Shown: positions 1 to 8,269, counted from the stretch's first letter. The stretch: DNA of 64,000 nt from JAYOEY01 sp038120295 (GCA_038120295.1 JAYOLL010000013.1:27534-91533); one strand, 5' to 3'. The notes: a model not told the origin generated them from the letters alone. Program-made: numbers and translations.

Positions 1-2
1 CG

Positions 3-305
3 GCGGCGGTCGACGCCTGGGACGAGGATGCGCGCGTCGGCATACTGGGGTCAGGCGGGCTCAGCCATTTCACGGTCGACGAGGATCTCGACCGGCTTGT
101 GCTGGAGGCCTGCAAATCGGGCGACGGGGAAACGCTGAAATCGATCCCCGCGGCAAAGCTCAACTCCGGCAGTTCGGAAATCCGCAACTGGATCGCGGTT
201 GCCGGTGCGGCGCAAAACCTGACGACGCAATGGCAGGAATACGTGCCGTGTTACCGCTCGGCTGCCGGCACGGGCTGCGGCATGGCTTTCGCGGTGTGGG
301 CGTAA
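3..305 (+). CDS. LigB-type class III extradiol ring-cleavage dioxygenase, C-terminal part
   Basis: Only the last 100 residues are inside the window; the frame is open from base 3 to TAA at 303-305. The segment reads GSGGLSHF, then DEDLDRLVLEA, then SGSSEIRNW, and ends YRSAAGTGCGMAFAVW. These blocks match the C-terminus of the LigB family (protocatechuate 4,5-dioxygenase beta subunit, gallate dioxygenase and relatives), non-heme Fe(II) enzymes that cleave catecholic rings next to the hydroxyls. The catalytic His/Glu ligands lie upstream and are not visible, so the substrate cannot be assigned. The stop codon is followed immediately by the ATG of the Rieske oxygenase, so the two are very likely co-transcribed: hydroxylation or demethylation, then ring cleavage. 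Partial at the window start, not a pseudogene as far as can be seen. Confidence 0.8.
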   Translation, partial: AAVDAWDEDARVGILGSGGLSHFTVDEDLDRLVLEACKSGDGETLKSIPAAKLNSGSSEIRNWIAVAGAAQNLTTQWQEYVPCYRSAAGTGCGMAFAVWA

Positions 306-1589
306 ATGCTGTCGCGCGAAGATAATGAGCTTCTGGTCCGCGTCGGCCCCGGCACGCCGATGGGCAACCTGTTGCGGCGTTTCTGGTTTCCCGCCCTGCT
401 GGAGAGGGAGATCGCCAAGCCTGACGGGCCGCCGGTACGGCTTCGTCTGCTGGGCGAGGACCTCGTGGCGTTCCGCGATACCGAAGGCCGCGTCGGTATT
501 CTCGACGCCTACTGCCCGCACCGCACGGCGCAAATGTATTTCGGCCGCAACGAAGAATGCGGGCTGCGCTGCGTCTATCACGGCTGGAAATTCGACGTCG
601 ACGGCAACTGCGTCGACCTGCCGTCGGAACCGCCGGGCAGCAATTTCCGCGACAAGGTGACGATCAAATCCTACCAAACGGTCGTTCGTGGCGGCGTGGT
701 CTGGATCTATATGGGGCCGAATGATCGAGCGCCAGAATTGCCCGCATTCGAATGGTCCTGTCTGCCCGACGACCGGGTCGGGGCGACCAAACGGCTGCAG
801 GAATGCAACTGGGCCCAGGCCTATGAGGGCGGCGTCGATTCCAGCCATATTTCGCTGCTGCATGCCAATCTCGACGATGCGGGAGAAGGCAATTTCGGGC
901 GGCCGCGCGACAACTACAATCGCACCGACCGGCACCCCGTCTTCGACGTGCGCGACACCGATTACGGCATGATGATCGGTGCGCGGCGCGATGGCGAGGC
1001 GGATTCCTACTACTGGCGCATCACCCAGGCGCTGATGCCGTTCTACACCATGATCCCGCCGCAGATGGCGGGCGCCGACACGGCCCACGAGCCCTATGGC
1101 GGCCATGCCTTGGTGCCGATCGACGATGAGAACACCTGGACCTGGTCATTCGGCGTCCACCCGCACCGCGCCTTCACGAAAGAGGAATACGAGCTTACCG
1201 CCGGCGCGAACGGGCGCTGGGGACCGATGGACGAGAATTACCGGCCGCTGCTCAACCGCGACAACGACTACAAGATCGACCGCGAAGATCAGCGGACGAA
1301 GAGCTTTACCGGGATTGCGGGCGTGCCCAACCAGGATGCTGGCATCCAGGAAAGCATGGGGCCGATCTGCGACCGGACGCTGGAGCATCTCGGCACCTCG
1401 GATGTTGCGGTGATAGAATGGCGCAAGCGCATTCTCGGTATGGCGAAGGATCTCGCCGACGGAAAGGAACCGGAAGAGCCCTTCAACGGGCCCGCCTATA
1501 ACGTGCGCCCGGTATCGATCCTTCTCGACCGGGAGGTCGATTTTGCGGAAGGCGCCGCCGGGTTGATTCCCGGTATCGCCCGGACTTAA
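306..1589 (+). CDS. Rieske [2Fe-2S] aromatic ring-hydroxylating oxygenase, alpha subunit
   Basis: A 427-residue oxygenase component. The Rieske cluster ligands are C70-x-H72 and C89-x2-H92 (motifs CPHRTAQ and CVYHGWKF). The mononuclear iron site shows N168, D178, H181 and H186 in NWAQAYEGGVDSSHISLLH. Size and layout fit the phthalate 4,5-dioxygenase / vanillate O-demethylase-like group, which take electrons from a separate reductase. No ferredoxin or reductase gene is adjacent, so the electron donor must be elsewhere or upstream of the window. The ATG begins one base after the stop of the LigB-type gene, indicating translational coupling. Activity on a methoxylated or carboxylated aromatic acid is inferred from the neighbours; the exact substrate is unknown. 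Confidence 0.88.
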   Translation: MLSREDNELLVRVGPGTPMGNLLRRFWFPALLEREIAKPDGPPVRLRLLGEDLVAFRDTEGRVGILDAYCPHRTAQMYFGRNEECGLRCVYHGWKFDVDGNCVDLPSEPPGSNFRDKVTIKSYQTVVRGGVVWIYMGPNDRAPELPAFEWSCLPDDRVGATKRLQECNWAQAYEGGVDSSHISLLHANLDDAGEGNFGRPRDNYNRTDRHPVFDVRDTDYGMMIGARRDGEADSYYWRITQALMPFYTMIPPQMAGADTAHEPYGGHALVPIDDENTWTWSFGVHPHRAFTKEEYELTAGANGRWGPMDENYRPLLNRDNDYKIDREDQRTKSFTGIAGVPNQDAGIQESMGPICDRTLEHLGTSDVAVIEWRKRILGMAKDLADGKEPEEPFNGPAYNVRPVSILLDREVDFAEGAAGLIPGIART

Positions 1590-1624
1590 CTGTGCTTCAG
1601 TCACTCATCAGAGGAAAAACCCAG

Positions 1625-2230
1625 ATGGTCAAGAAACCCGATCTCACCGACATCCACCCTGAATCCGGTTGCCGGCTGCCGTTCGTCAAGCGGGAGAAAC
1701 TTTCCGGCGAAGCGCTGCGCGTGTTCGACAATCATGCCAGTCCCGGCGGCGATTCGCTGGCGGGTCTCCAGGGGCCGGGAGGGATCAAGCTGCACAGCCC
1801 GAACCTCGTCGAGTTTAGCCAGCCGCTCGGCACCTATCTGCGGCATCATGCGAAATACGAAAAACCGATCCGCGAATGCGCCATCCTTATCGCCGCGCGC
1901 GAGATGGACAGCCAGTTTGAATGGTGCCAGCACGAACCGGAAGGGCTGCGCGTCGGCCTGTCGCAGGAAACCATCGACGTCATCAAGTACCGCAAGAGCA
2001 CGGACGGGCTGCCCGAGAAGGAGAAAATCCTGATCGATTTCGGGCGCGAGCTGATCCAGGACAAGCATGTCAGCACCGAGCTGTTCGCCAAGGCGCTGGA
2101 TGCGTTCGGCGAGGAGATCCTCGTCGACCTGGTGATGCTGATGGGTCAGTATTGTTGCACCGCGCTCCTGCTTGCCGCGTTCGAAGCGCAGGTGCCGGAA
2201 GACGCCACCGCGATCCTGCCGGTGGACTAG
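1625..2230 (+). CDS. Carboxymuconolactone decarboxylase (CMD) family protein
   Basis: 201 residues from ATG at 1625, chosen because an AGAGG-type ribosome site lies about 10 bases upstream; an earlier in-frame GTG at 1592 has no such site. The all-helical CMD/AhpD-like core is recognisable around residues 83-106 (RECAILIAAREMDSQFEWCQHE) with C101 and H103. There is one Cys here rather than the CxxC pair of AhpD peroxidases. CMD proteins decarboxylate gamma-carboxymuconolactone in the protocatechuate pathway or act in thiol-dependent reactions; this longer subtype often sits beside aromatic oxygenase genes. It follows the Rieske gene by 35 bases and is probably in the same operon. Precise reaction not determinable. 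Confidence 0.75.
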   Translation: MVKKPDLTDIHPESGCRLPFVKREKLSGEALRVFDNHASPGGDSLAGLQGPGGIKLHSPNLVEFSQPLGTYLRHHAKYEKPIRECAILIAAREMDSQFEWCQHEPEGLRVGLSQETIDVIKYRKSTDGLPEKEKILIDFGRELIQDKHVSTELFAKALDAFGEEILVDLVMLMGQYCCTALLLAAFEAQVPEDATAILPVD

Positions 2231-2238
2231 GCCGCAGC

Positions 2239-2763
2239 ATGGACGGGCTTGAAATCCGGGACGACAAGATCCCGGATCAGGCCGTCATCGAAGCCTTCTA
2301 CGCCGAGGTTTTCCCCGACGAAGACCTGATCCCTCTGGTGCGGCTTCTGCTGGCCGAAGAGACCGGGATTCTTTCGCTGTTCGGGTATGTCGGCGATGCG
2401 CTCGCCGGCCACGTTCTTTTCACGACCTGCGGCGTCGAAGGTTGCAGTGACCCTGTCTCTCTGCTGGGACCGCTGGCGGTCGCTGTCGGCCGGCAGAAAC
2501 AGGGCGTTGGCGGTGCGCTGGTGCATGACGGCTTCAGCCGGCTGAAGAAAACCGGCGCCGTCCGTGTCTTCGTCCTTGGCGACCCGCTTTACTATTCCCG
2601 TTTCGGGTTCGCTGCCGAGAACGATGTGACGCCGCCTTTCGATCTTCCGCCGGAATGGGACGGGGCCTGGCAATCGCTGGACCTGGTTTCAGACCGGGAG
2701 CCGCTTGCCGGTCGGCTCGTCGTGCCCGCGCCGTGGCGCGAGCGGAACTTGTGGGCGCCGTAA
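2239..2763 (+). CDS. GNAT-family N-acetyltransferase
   Basis: 174 residues from the ATG eight bases after the CMD stop. The acetyl-CoA binding segment is visible as LGPLAVAVGRQKQGVGGALV (motif A, Q/RxxGxG/A type), followed by a C-terminal GDPLYYSRFGF block typical of the YhbS-like branch of GNAT acetyltransferases. The acceptor (small molecule or protein amine) is unknown. Tight spacing suggests it is the last gene of the ligB-type / Rieske / CMD unit, but a role in that pathway is not evident. It ends nine bases before the stop of the convergent MFS gene. Confidence 0.75.
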   Translation: MDGLEIRDDKIPDQAVIEAFYAEVFPDEDLIPLVRLLLAEETGILSLFGYVGDALAGHVLFTTCGVEGCSDPVSLLGPLAVAVGRQKQGVGGALVHDGFSRLKKTGAVRVFVLGDPLYYSRFGFAAENDVTPPFDLPPEWDGAWQSLDLVSDREPLAGRLVVPAPWRERNLWAP

Positions 2764-2771
2764 CGCGATCG

Positions 2772-4031
2772 CTATCTGTCTTTGTCCGTCGCGGTTTCCA
2801 GATGTCCGGCGAGCCGGTCCTGCCGCACGCGGGCCCAGATCCATAGAGCCAGGCAGATCGCGGCGCCGCCCGCGACCGAGAGCTGCAACCCGAAATAGGA
2901 CGCCAGATACCCCATCATCAGCGCGCCGATCGACGGGCAGCCGCGGGCGATCAGGGTATAGAGGCTGAGCACGCGACCGCGCATCGCGTTGTCGACCGAG
3001 TTCTGCAGCAGCGTCTGTTCCGATACGCCGATCAGCGTCACGGCGTAGCCGGCGACCACGGTGCAGAGCAGGGCGAACCAGAAAATATCCGTCGCGGTAA
3101 AGGCGATGACGGCGAGGGCAATGATTATGATGGCCGAAATAAGGATCCGCGTCAGACCTTCAACGCCTTCGCGTTTGGCCATCACCACGCTGCCGATCAG
3201 CGCGCCGACGCCCAGCATTGAGGTCAGCCAGGCGAGACCGTCGGCCTTGAGGCCGAAGATGTCGTCTGAAAAGGCCGGAAACATGTCGATGAACGGACGG
3301 CCGAGGATCGATGTAGTGACCAGGATGAACAGCAGCGGGCCGATCCCGGGATGGTTTCGCGCGTAGCGAAACCCTTCCATGATCTCCGCCGGTATTTCGC
3401 GCGCCGGACGGCTTTGTTTCTTCTCGATCTCCGACACCATCTTGACGAAATAGAGCGAGAAGACGAAGACGAAATCGGCGATGACGGTGAAACAGACTGC
3501 GATGCCGATGCCGAGAAACTCGATCATCAGCCCGGCGACGCCCGGCCCCGTAATACGGGCGATATTGAATGCCAGCGCGTTGACGCCCACCGCGGATGTC
3601 AGCGATTCTCGTCCGACCAGCGCATAGATCAGCGAGAGCCGGACCGGGAAGCCGAACGACATGATCGTGCCGTTGATCAGGACCAGCACCAGCAGGGAAT
3701 GGACAGTGATCAGGTCGGTTATCGTCAGGTAGGCGATGATGGCGGAAATCGTGCCCGATATGGTCATGTAAATGCGAAGCGCCCGCAGCCTGTCCATCCG
3801 GTCGGCCAGCGCGCCCGCCAGCGGGGCAAGGATGATGTTCGGAAAGAAGTCGGCAAAGGCCATGATGCCCAGCCATTTCGGATCCTTGGTCAGTTCCCAG
3901 GTCAGCCAGCCGATGGCGATCCGCTGCACCCACATGCCCAGCTGCGAGGCGAAATTGCCGGCTGTGTAATTGCGATAGTTCGCGATCTTGAGGGTTCGCG
4001 TGATGGTGGCGAACCCGGCCATCTCAGCCAT
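2772..4031 (-). CDS. MFS transporter (MFS_3/EntS-like)
   Basis: A 419-residue integral membrane protein with about 12 hydrophobic helices. The N-terminus (FASQLGMWVQRIAIGWLTWE) and the following ADRMDRLR loop resemble the MFS_3 branch (EntS-like exporters and DUF894 proteins). The two halves are joined by a charged cytoplasmic loop near residue 200 (EIEKKQSRPAREIPAE). Proton-driven export of a small molecule is the usual role in this branch; substrate unknown. The start ATG at 4031 has only a weak ribosome site. It is convergent with the GNAT gene and on the same strand as the RCC1-like gene upstream (86-base gap). Confidence 0.8.
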   Translation of the reverse strand: MAEMAGFATITRTLKIANYRNYTAGNFASQLGMWVQRIAIGWLTWELTKDPKWLGIMAFADFFPNIILAPLAGALADRMDRLRALRIYMTISGTISAIIAYLTITDLITVHSLLVLVLINGTIMSFGFPVRLSLIYALVGRESLTSAVGVNALAFNIARITGPGVAGLMIEFLGIGIAVCFTVIADFVFVFSLYFVKMVSEIEKKQSRPAREIPAEIMEGFRYARNHPGIGPLLFILVTTSILGRPFIDMFPAFSDDIFGLKADGLAWLTSMLGVGALIGSVVMAKREGVEGLTRILISAIIIIALAVIAFTATDIFWFALLCTVVAGYAVTLIGVSEQTLLQNSVDNAMRGRVLSLYTLIARGCPSIGALMMGYLASYFGLQLSVAGGAAICLALWIWARVRQDRLAGHLETATDKDR

Positions 4032-4117
4032 CGGGAATCCCGGTTATGGTGAATGCCGGACGGGCCGGCTGCGCAGGCGAATTCTACTCGCTGGCCGCAT
4101 CGATGCACAGGGACGGG

Positions 4118-5017
4118 CTATCTCAGCCGGAGGCGTTCCGGATTCGCACCTCTTTCCCACTGCCAGAGCGTGCCGTCGCGGCGCAGCGCGATGGTCCTGG
4201 AGGACCCCGCGGCGACGGCGACGACATCGCTCATGACCAGCTTCGGCTCGGTTCCGTACCCGTCGCCCCAGGCGAAGAGTCCGTTATCCTGCCTGATCGC
4301 GAGCGTGTGCAGGGAACCGGTGGCGACCGCTTTCGCGTTCGCCATGAGCGGACTCCAGCGTACGGCCTTGTCGCCCAGCCCGTGCCGGCCGACAGGACCG
4401 TATATGTTGCCGCCCGTGCCCAGCACGTTCCCGTCCTTGGTCAGCAGGATTGCATGGCCCGTATGGGCCGAAACCCGCACTACTGCCGATGCCGTCTGAA
4501 TGAAATCCTTTGTCGCGGTCAGGCGTCCGTTTCCATACTGGCCGCGATGAGACTTGCCCCGGACGAACAGGGCGCCGGTTTTTGTGATGTAATAGTTCGC
4601 GCCGTCCCCGACGGCGGCCTGCGCTACATTCCCGGCGATTTTCTTCCGGGCTTTCGACAGCGGGTCGATCCGCCATAGTACGCCGTCTTTCGTGATCGCC
4701 AGCACAGCGCTGCTTCCAGCGGCGAAATCAGTGACGCCGCGCATCAGGGGAGTCGGGCGAACTGTCAGATGCCGCCAGGCCAGCAAGTGTCCCCTTTTAT
4801 TCAGCGCATAATAGACATCGCGCCCTACACCGACCTGCGAAGCATCGACATCGATCCTTTGCGGCCTTGCGCGTCCCTGCCAGGCGTATGTTCCGCCCTC
4901 GACGATCGCCATCTGCCGGTCGTAATAGGCTGCAAGCAACGGAGAGGAGCTGTCGGCGAACGCGCCCCCGGGGAGCATAAAGAACAGGGCGGCGATTAGC
5001 GGCGTTCCGCATCTCAT
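4118..5017 (-). CDS. Secreted RCC1-like beta-propeller repeat protein
   Basis: 299 residues with a clear signal peptide (LIAALFFMLPGGAFA). The mature part consists of about 50-residue blades with recurring units of the type VAAGSSRTIALRRDGTLWQW, VATGSLHTLAIRQDNGLFAWG and VRVSAHTGHAILLTKDGNVLGTG, the hallmark of RCC1 (regulator of chromosome condensation) propellers. In bacteria such propellers are ligand or protein binding scaffolds in the envelope; no enzyme motif is seen. Five or so blades can be counted, fewer than the canonical seven, so the propeller may be small or degenerate. It lies 15 bases downstream of the TauE gene and is probably co-transcribed with it. Function unknown. Confidence 0.65.
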   Translation of the reverse strand: MRCGTPLIAALFFMLPGGAFADSSSPLLAAYYDRQMAIVEGGTYAWQGRARPQRIDVDASQVGVGRDVYYALNKRGHLLAWRHLTVRPTPLMRGVTDFAAGSSAVLAITKDGVLWRIDPLSKARKKIAGNVAQAAVGDGANYYITKTGALFVRGKSHRGQYGNGRLTATKDFIQTASAVVRVSAHTGHAILLTKDGNVLGTGGNIYGPVGRHGLGDKAVRWSPLMANAKAVATGSLHTLAIRQDNGLFAWGDGYGTEPKLVMSDVVAVAAGSSRTIALRRDGTLWQWERGANPERLRLR

Positions 5018-5032
5018 CGAAGCACGACCCCT

Positions 5033-5800
5033 TTAGAACAGTCCCAGATCCCGTGCCGAGACCCAGAGCAGGCGAAGCGCGAGAAGCGTCAGCAGCGCCT
5101 TCAGGAATATCCGGAAGAACTGTTCCGGCATGCGCGACAGGATGTGGCGTCCGACAAAATTGCCGAGAAACGCGGTCGCCACCATGGCGATCATCAGCGG
5201 CAGATAGGCGCCGATGGCGAACCCCATGAAACCGAACGCGGTCAGCTTGATGATATGCATCGACATGCCGAGCACGGCGACGGTGGCGGCGTAATTGCGC
5301 CGCTCCGGCGCGATATGGGCGACGAACGGCGCGATCAGCAGCCCGGTCGAGCTGACGAACATGCCGAGGAAGGTGGCGATGAATCCGACGAAGGTGAAGC
5401 GCCCTTTCTCCGGTCCTATCATGCCGAAGCTCGGCACCCAGGCGACCAGCAGCACGAACGCGCCGATAAAGGCGAGCAGCACCGGTCCCGGCAGGCTGAC
5501 GAAGATCGGCGCTCCCGCCGCCGCGCCGATCGCGCCGCCTATTACGAAGGGCAGAAGCGTCGTCCACATGATGAAGCTGCGCAGCAGCACGATGCGCGTC
5601 ACGCTGACGCCGAGCTGCACCACAGTATGAACAGGCAGGAGTACGGACGGCGGCAGGACGAGCGCCATCAGCGCCAGCAGGATCGGCCCGCCCCCCGCGC
5701 CGGTCAGCATGCCCATGCAGGCGGTGCAGAACGACGCCAGGGCCAGAAGTGCGATGGTCAGCGCATCGGCGCCGGGAACGGAGAGAAACGACAGGTCCAT
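5033..5800 (-). CDS. Sulfite exporter TauE/SafE family membrane protein
   Basis: 255 residues with about eight membrane helices arranged as two repeats. The first repeat carries GMLTGAGGGPILLALMALVL and the second GMFVSSTGLLIAPFVA, matching the TauE/SafE family (anion permeases, often for sulfite, sulfoacetate or other sulfonates). The partner anion is not predictable from sequence. The gene lies 82 bases downstream of the candidate selenoprotein glutathione S-transferase, separated by a strong hairpin, and upstream of the RCC1-like gene. With a flavin reductase and a TauD-type dioxygenase nearby on the other strand, an organosulfur link is possible but only inferred. Confidence 0.8.
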   Translation of the reverse strand: MDLSFLSVPGADALTIALLALASFCTACMGMLTGAGGGPILLALMALVLPPSVLLPVHTVVQLGVSVTRIVLLRSFIMWTTLLPFVIGGAIGAAAGAPIFVSLPGPVLLAFIGAFVLLVAWVPSFGMIGPEKGRFTFVGFIATFLGMFVSSTGLLIAPFVAHIAPERRNYAATVAVLGMSMHIIKLTAFGFMGFAIGAYLPLMIAMVATAFLGNFVGRHILSRMPEQFFRIFLKALLTLLALRLLWVSARDLGLF

Positions 5801-5823
5801 ATATTTTGTTCTTTTAGACGAAA

Positions 5824-5856
5824 CCGGCCCGCTCCCCTCGGCGGGAAGCGGGCCGG
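5824..5856 (-). terminator. Hairpin after the GST gene, probable intrinsic terminator
   Basis: Ten-base perfect stem (5824-5833 with 5847-5856, CCGGCCCGCT / AGCGGGCCGG) and a 13-base loop. Reading on the minus strand it follows the GST stop codon and is succeeded by a short TTT tract. It separates the GST gene from the TauE gene, though read-through is possible because the T tract is short. Confidence 0.4.
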
Positions 5857-5882
5857 AGCGATATTCCTAAAGGAGGATAACC

Positions 5883-6575
5883 CTATTCGGCGGCCATGCC
5901 CCTTGCTTCCATTTTCGATCCAGCGACGGTTTTGCGGCGCAGATGGTTCTTGACGAACTCTTCCGCAAAATTGTCGGCGACCGCGCCGGTCACGAGCTCG
6001 TTCGAGAGCAGCGCACCCGCCCAGGCCTTCACAAGCGGGAAGTCGTTCAGGATCCCCGTCTGCAGATGTTCTTCGACCAGAAGGAACCGCTGCAGCATCG
6101 GCCCGTACGCGGCATCTACCAGCGACAGCCTGTCGCCATTGAAATACGGCCCGTCATTGCCTCGACTGGCGAGAGCGCCTTCCACCCGTGCGATTGCTTT
6201 CGGCGCGTTGGCGATCCCTTCGTCCAGCGCTTCCTGGGTCGTTGCGTAGCCGATGGCGTTCAGCGCCTTGACGAAATCCGGCACATAGTCGGTCCATGCC
6301 CTGTTGCGGGCGCGGGCGATCGGGTCTTCCGGATGCAGCCGCGGCGGCACCGTTTCGTCGAGGAACTCGGCGATGGCGTTGGATTCGAACAGGATCTCGT
6401 CATCCACCTTGAGCACGGGAACCTTGCCGTGCGGTGAGATCTCAAGGAACCAGTCGGGCTTGTCCTGCAGATTGACGTAAGTAACTTCGAAGTCGACGTT
6501 TTTTGCGCGCATGGCAATCACGGCGCGCTGCACCCACGGTCACGTGAAGGAGCTGATCAGGTGGTATCGGGCCAT
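5883..6575 (-). CDS. Glutathione S-transferase with in-frame TGA at the catalytic Cys position (candidate selenoprotein)
   Basis: Reading from ATG at 6575 (GGAGG five bases upstream) gives MARYHLISSFT, then TGA at 6542-6540, then PWVQRAVIAM and an open frame to the stop at 5883: 230 residues with the TGA as codon 12. Omega/SspA-like GSTs begin with a beta strand followed by C-P-[FYW]-[VC]-Q-R-A, so the TGA sits exactly on the redox-active cysteine. Downstream the thioredoxin-like domain (KVPVL, ESNAIAEFLDE) and the helical C-terminal domain (residues about 95-215) are intact. A hairpin suited to a bacterial SECIS follows the TGA. I read codon 12 as selenocysteine. Without recoding, only a short N-terminally clipped protein (GTG at 6533) would be made, lacking the first strand and active site. 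A sequencing error (TGC or TGT read as TGA) is the main alternative. Diverges from the flavin reductase gene. Confidence 0.75.
6505..6528 (-). promoter_or_regulatory. Candidate bacterial SECIS hairpin inside the GST gene
   Basis: On the minus strand, 11 bases after the TGA, GCGCGC (6528-6523) can pair with GCGCGC (6510-6505), leaving a 12-base loop CGUGAUUGCCAU whose second base is G. The loop starts 17 bases after the UGA. Inner pairing GUG/CAU can extend the stem to leave AUUGC at the tip. As I recall the bacterial SECIS model, it needs a stem-loop within about 16-37 bases of the UGA with a G in the first two loop positions; this fits. The region is GC-rich, so chance hairpins are common; folding and conservation would decide. 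Confidence 0.5.
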
Positions 6576-6746
6576 CGGGGCCTCCATATGTCGGGAAAAA
6601 TCTGACTGGAAATAATGGTAGGACCAGGAAAGGCATTCGTCAAAGCTTCGCTTCGCAATCTGCCGTCCCCAATATTGCCGAATTCCGGGTCCTCCTCTAT
6701 CTTTCGCGCGAACCTTCAAACTCACTGAAAAACGGGAGACGGAACA

Positions 6747-7247
6747 ATGGATGCGGACAGGAAGAAAGCGGCCTTGCGGATGATTCCTTACGGAATTTAC
6801 GTGCTGACCGCAAAAGACGGCGACGGCAATATTTCGGCTGCGACGGTCAACTGGGCGACCCAGACCTCGTTCGATCCGCCGCTCGTGGTGGTCGGCGTGA
6901 AGGCCGATTCGGGCGCTCTGGCGGCGCTCAAGGCATCCGGCAGCTTCGCGCTCAACATGCTCGGCAAGGGTCAGCAGGGCGCAGCCTTTGCCTTCTTCAA
7001 ACCGGTCGAGGTCGAGGACGGCAAGCTGAGCGGCGAGGCCTATCGCGACGGCTCCACCGGATCGCCGGTTCTGGAAAGCGCCCCGGCCTGCGTCGAGTTC
7101 AAGCTGGCCGAGATCGTCGAGCGCGGCGATCACCACATCGTCATCGGCGAGGCCATCGACGTCCACGGCGCTGAGATCGAAGGCCGTCCCGACGACGCCG
7201 TGCTGCATATGCGCGATCTGGGCGACAACGTCTTTTACGGCGGCTGA
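6747..7247 (+). CDS. Flavin reductase-like domain protein
   Basis: 166 residues from the ATG preceded by GGGAGA. The fold signature is clear: an N-terminal MIPYGIYVLTAKDGDGNISAATVNW, then FDPPLVVVGVK and SFALNMLGKGQ, the FMN-binding split-barrel of the DIM6/NTAB flavin reductase family. Such proteins supply reduced FMN to two-component monooxygenases or act as flavin-dependent oxidoreductases. It is only eight bases from the TauD-type dioxygenase gene, forming a two-gene unit. No obvious FMNH2-dependent monooxygenase is adjacent, so the partner is unknown. Divergent from the GST gene, with a 171-base intergenic region that may hold both promoters. Confidence 0.8.
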   Translation: MDADRKKAALRMIPYGIYVLTAKDGDGNISAATVNWATQTSFDPPLVVVGVKADSGALAALKASGSFALNMLGKGQQGAAFAFFKPVEVEDGKLSGEAYRDGSTGSPVLESAPACVEFKLAEIVERGDHHIVIGEAIDVHGAEIEGRPDDAVLHMRDLGDNVFYGG

Positions 7248-7255
7248 TCGCTTCG

Positions 7256-8266
7256 GTGGCGCGCCGCCCTCAGACCGGGCCGCATGTCTGGCTCGGGCCG
7301 GATTACCAGATGCGCGACGACTGGATCTTTCGCCTGTCGCCGGCGCATCTGGAAGAGCTCGATGCGGCGGTGCGAAACATCCCGACCGCGGTTCCTGCGC
7401 TCTACGACGTGACCGCGGCTGACTTCCCGCTGCCGACGCTGGGTGCGGAAATCCGCACGCTGGACGACGAACTGCAGCATGGGCGCGGCTTCATCCTGCT
7501 GCGCGGTCTGGAGGCCGACCGCTACGACGAGGAAACGCTGGCGGCCATTTTCTGGGGCATCGGCGCGTATCTCGGTACCGGCATGGCGCAGAGCCGCAAG
7601 GGCGACCGGCTGGGTCATGTGATCGACCGCAGCGGCCCAGGCAGCGAAATCCGCCACATGCGCAATTACGAGCTCGGCGGCTCCCTGCGCATGCATACCG
7701 ACCTCAACAACGACGTGGTCGCGCTGCTGATGTTCCAGCACGCCAAATTGGGCGGCGAAAGCCGCATCGCGAGTTCGATGGCGGTGCATAACATCATTCT
7801 GGAAGAGCATCCGGAATTTCTGGAACCGCTCTATCGCGGTTACTTCTTCCACGTGCTGCGCGGCGACCGGGCTGACGATTCGCAGCTCACCGACCACCGC
7901 GTTCCGATTTTCGTCGATCATGGCGACGCGGTGTCGTGCCACTTCAACCCGTCCCCCATAGACCGGTCGGTGGAGCGCGCCGGGGTCGAGCTGTCGGAAA
8001 CCGAAGCAGAGGCCGTGAAGTTCGTCGCCGAGGTGGCGGCCCGTCCGGGCGTCTATCTCGACATGGCGTTACAGCCGGGCGATATGCAGTTCCTTAACAA
8101 CCACCTCATCCTGCACGGCCGCACCCATTACGAGGACTGGCCGGAACGGGAACGCAGGAGGCACCTGCTGCGCCTGTGGCTCAATTCTCCCACCGCGCGC
8201 AAACAGCCGCCGGAAACGATCGTGCACCAGACGGACGCGCTGGGTTACCGGAGCACCGGCGCCTGA
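7256..8266 (+). CDS. TauD/TfdA-family Fe(II)/2-oxoglutarate-type dioxygenase
   Basis: 336 residues from GTG at 7256; this start is kept because the N-terminal GPHVWLGPDYQMRDDW resembles the conserved opening of this TauD-like subgroup, although a later ATG at 7310 exists. The iron triad is H147-x-D149 (MHTDLNND) and H287 (LILHGRTHY), with an arginine cluster at 299-302 in the place used to bind the 2-oxoglutarate carboxylate. The core (LQPGDMQFLNNHLILHGR) is typical. Family members hydroxylate or desulfonate small organic acids; the substrate is not predictable. Probably translated together with the flavin reductase eight bases upstream. Confidence 0.78.
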   Translation: MARRPQTGPHVWLGPDYQMRDDWIFRLSPAHLEELDAAVRNIPTAVPALYDVTAADFPLPTLGAEIRTLDDELQHGRGFILLRGLEADRYDEETLAAIFWGIGAYLGTGMAQSRKGDRLGHVIDRSGPGSEIRHMRNYELGGSLRMHTDLNNDVVALLMFQHAKLGGESRIASSMAVHNIILEEHPEFLEPLYRGYFFHVLRGDRADDSQLTDHRVPIFVDHGDAVSCHFNPSPIDRSVERAGVELSETEAEAVKFVAEVAARPGVYLDMALQPGDMQFLNNHLILHGRTHYEDWPERERRRHLLRLWLNSPTARKQPPETIVHQTDALGYRSTGA

Positions 8267-8269
8267 GTT

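Noticed and set aside
6540..6542. The TGA in the GST gene as a true stop or simple pseudogene mutation
   Set aside because: It is the sole disruption, hits the catalytic Cys exactly, and is followed by a suitable hairpin. A base-call error remains possible and is noted.
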